This document shows, in pieces, positions 61,801 through 64,000 of a stretch of 64,000 nt of DNA. The DNA is from Certhia americana. Lineage: Eukaryota > Chordata > Aves > Passeriformes > Certhiidae. The stretch covers positions 32,219,444 through 32,283,443 of the forward strand of contig CM031879.1 in NCBI GenBank assembly GCA_018697195.1, in the 5' to 3' direction. Made by a program: the position numbers and the translations under genes. Positions within the stretch are counted from its first letter, which is position 1; every line of letters begins with the position of its first letter. The notes under the pieces were generated by a model. That model was not told where the DNA came from, searched no databases, and saw only the letters and a program-made list of their open reading frames with translations.

Positions 61801-63699
61801 ATGATAACCAGCTTTTAACTTGTCATCCAAAAGGATTCCCTTTAAGCTGAGTACAGCTGTGTGGTATAACTTTGCACACTGGGATTGAAACCGAGATGCA
61901 GCACATTCCTGATATCCTCTGTCCATCAATGGCCTCACAGCTCCCCTGTGAAGCAAAACTGCAATATGGGGAAGGTTCAAACTCTAGGGCTGAGAATGCA
62001 TCTCTAACTCCCTCTTCTTTAACATTTGGGGAATGTATTTGCAAGTGAAAAGCAAGATAAATCCTTTCAGGTTCCAGCATTTAATTAAGCTTTCAGCTAT
62101 CTTTGTGAATGTACTGAAGAGCATCTAATATACATGTCTACAGGGAACAGAGCAGGAGTGCCACTCCTTCTGTGAAGTTGTTTGCTATCAGCTGGAAAAA
62201 ATCTCAACTCAATTAGTCTCTCTCTCTCTGTTTAACTTCCTTTGGAACATTACATCTCCTATAGCTGAATCCCAATCGTAATAAATGTAGTTGAACAAAA
62301 AAATACTTTCTTCCTCTGTGATGGTCTGTGTTTCTGGTAGAAATTGGGTTTGAGCACTGGCAGGATAAGGTGACTGTGGTATGGGAATTAGCAAAGGAAG
62401 GATGATGTCAGAGGATTTAAGGAAAATTTTAAAACTGTTCAAGGTTGTCTAGCGGACCAGAGCAGAATTGTTCTGATTTTTTTTCCTCTCATACACTCTC
62501 TTATAATAAGTAGATGCATGTAGAATTCCCAAAAAGGGAAATAATTTGGTTTAGTGTCTAATTGAAAATGGTAAGGATTCAAAAAGGTAAATCCCAACAA
62601 TGGTTCACAGGGACCACTGGCAATGCTCTACTCTATGGGAGCAATCAACAAAACAACCCTAACTGCCATGAAGGATTTTCTTTTGTCTGGCTGGATTTAG
62701 CATGCTTCTGCAGTTTAACCATCATGGTAACCATGTGGGAAGAATGTTTTTGGAACAGATCATCTTTCACCATCACTATGTGACAACTGTGGGACACTAA
62801 TGTGCCGGAAACAAGTTGTAAGATGCTCAAAAGTCACAGTCACCAAAATATTTTAGAATAGCGCTAACCTTGTCATGGCAAAATATGTATCAATGTGGCA
62901 AATGTCAGACATTTGTACTTCAACTTCTCATGCCTCAGTACTTCGAAGAGGAGCTACACAGATTTCCTGTGTGTTTAAAATATCATCACAAACCATTTTC
63001 AGCTGTCACAACCAAGTCAAGATTGAGTCTATCTTCATCTGTATTGTTCCAGCTGGCTTCATTAAATATCCAACACAAGCATTCAAGCAAAATGAAGTCA
63101 AGAATTTCCCTCTCTAAAAGGTAACTGCTAAATTAAGTATTGCAAATTCAAAGCAGCGAGTGGCGTGTTTGAAAATCAGTCAGCACTGGGCCAGCTCTAC
63201 TGCCGAGCTGCGGTTCCTCTGCCCACACCGATGTTCACACATCTTCTTCATAGTTCAAGTCTTTATTTTTAATAACGGGATCAAAAGCCACTTCTTCGGG
63301 AGTGCAGCTGTGCACACATGTAACTGAGGATTAAGGCTATTTATGTCCTTCAACTTTAATATGAACTTTGGGGAAGATGTAACGTGCAACTATTTCCCCA
63401 GGTTCTCCTAGATGCTCCTTTCATCGTATCTACGCATGAGACAAATCATAAATTAGGACCCAGAAAAGGTAATGACACTCACATGAGTAGTAATTTTGTT
63501 TCACCAAAAAAAAAGCCCCATTGATGAAATGTACGTTTGGCTTCAGAGGCCTCTGAAAGCACTCATAACATTTTCAATCGCCTTTCCGTAACAAACCCCG
63601 AGACCAATGGGAAACATACCTTTATTACCAAAAACAAAATTTTTTTCTATTTTTTCACAATGCACATTAGCTGCTCCAGAATTTGTCAGCTTTTCATCT
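58871..63699. other. non-coding DNA, no gene firmly seen
   Basis: AT-rich sequence with an A-run (59187-59198) and a (TC)n microsatellite. A stretch around 59760-60060 is rich in TAATT homeodomain cores. A short, protein-like minus-strand frame at 63235-63330 is reported as a finding but is not supported enough to call a gene. Confidence 0.45.
62217..62229. repeat. (TC)n microsatellite
   Basis: About 6.5 uninterrupted TC units. Confidence 0.85.
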
Positions 63700-64000
63700 G
63701 ACATTTTTTTCTCAGCGTGGCTCCGCTACGACGGTACATCACCAGCCATTGAGGCCTGGAACGGGAGCTGCAGCCCCGGTAACATTTGTTTATATGTTAA
63801 ACATATATGTGCACATATGTGGCGAGCTTCCACATGGCCCTAAAGAGCAGCCCGGAGCCCGACTGAAGGTTTTCAATGTGCGGACAGCACGCAGGCTGCA
63901 GGGTTCCGTGCCCACCCCCGCCCCCAGCCCGCATCGTCCCTAGGGCCGCCCTCATCGCCACCGCCCCTCCGCGCACAACCAGGCCTCCGCACCCAGCAGC
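63700..64000. promoter_or_regulatory. edge of a second CpG-rich region (possible promoter)
   Basis: From about 63715 CpG dinucleotides reappear (GCGTGG, CTACGACGG, AACGGG, CCCCGG, GTGCGGACAGCACGC). The last 120 bases are strongly C-rich with several CpGs, and the region is cut by the window end. In an AT-rich landscape this is most simply the shoulder of a CpG-island promoter. Known vertebrate order places CAND1 upstream of GRIP1, and GRIP1 also has other first exons, so either could start just beyond. No exon is readable here. Confidence 0.4.
63791..63818. repeat. two overlapping AT-rich palindromes
   Basis: TATATGTT-A-AACATATA (63791-63807) overlaps the perfect 14-bp palindrome ATATGTGCACATAT (63805-63818). 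They sit at the left shoulder of the CpG-rich end. Confidence 0.75.

Noticed and set aside
1..64000. CRISPR arrays, bacterial operons, rRNA or phage-type systems
   Set aside because: The sequence is vertebrate genomic DNA. No regularly spaced repeats with unique spacers and no dense same-strand gene clusters exist.

Overview
The window is vertebrate nuclear DNA, very probably from a bird. It is AT-rich and gene-poor. Its recognisable interspersed repeats are CR1 LINE fragments, two of them with the usual avian 3' end (tandem ATTCTATG-like octamers in sense, 'caggttggaa..gtccaacc' in antisense), and one long-terminal-repeat copy of a kind common in bird genomes. I see no Alu, B1/B2 or L1. The species cannot be fixed from the sequence.

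Only one protein-coding exon is firmly recognisable. On the minus strand at 20596-20650, inside a strong CpG island (about 20020-21275), lies a first coding exon reading MPGWKKNIPICLQAEPER and ending in a consensus splice donor. This matches the alternative, palmitoylatable N-terminus (GRIP1b-type) of GRIP1, the multi-PDZ scaffold that binds AMPA receptors. The gene therefore runs right to left. Positions 1-20589 are its first intron, and no downstream PDZ exon is visible. Everything to the right of about 21.3 kb is upstream of this promoter: intergenic DNA, or the intron of a longer GRIP1 isoform.

Layout: 1-20.6 kb, GRIP1 intron 1 with two CR1 fragments (6.5 kb antisense, 8.8-9.4 kb sense). 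20.0-21.3 kb, CpG island with promoter, short upstream ORF, exon 1 and G-rich quadruplex-type tract. 21.3-49.2 kb, non-coding DNA with two neighbouring antisense CR1 pieces (35.2 and 35.7 kb), a longer antisense CR1 (45.7-46.5 kb), homopolymer and microsatellite runs, and several near-perfect inverted repeats. 49.2-50.3 kb, a full-length solo LTR with an internal repeated array. 50.3-63.6 kb, non-coding DNA with a possible antisense LTR-like unit (58.3-58.9 kb) and a GATA/GACA microsatellite. 63.7-64.0 kb, the edge of a second CpG-rich region that may be another promoter. From memory of vertebrate synteny the next gene upstream of GRIP1 is CAND1, but nothing here identifies it.

I found no convincing novel multi-gene system. 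The observations most worth checking are the short upstream ORF in the GRIP1 5' region, the quadruplex-forming tracts, the 40-nt near-perfect hairpin at 34.8 kb, a protein-like minus-strand reading frame at 63.24-63.33 kb next to the second CpG-rich region, and the repeat array inside the LTR.
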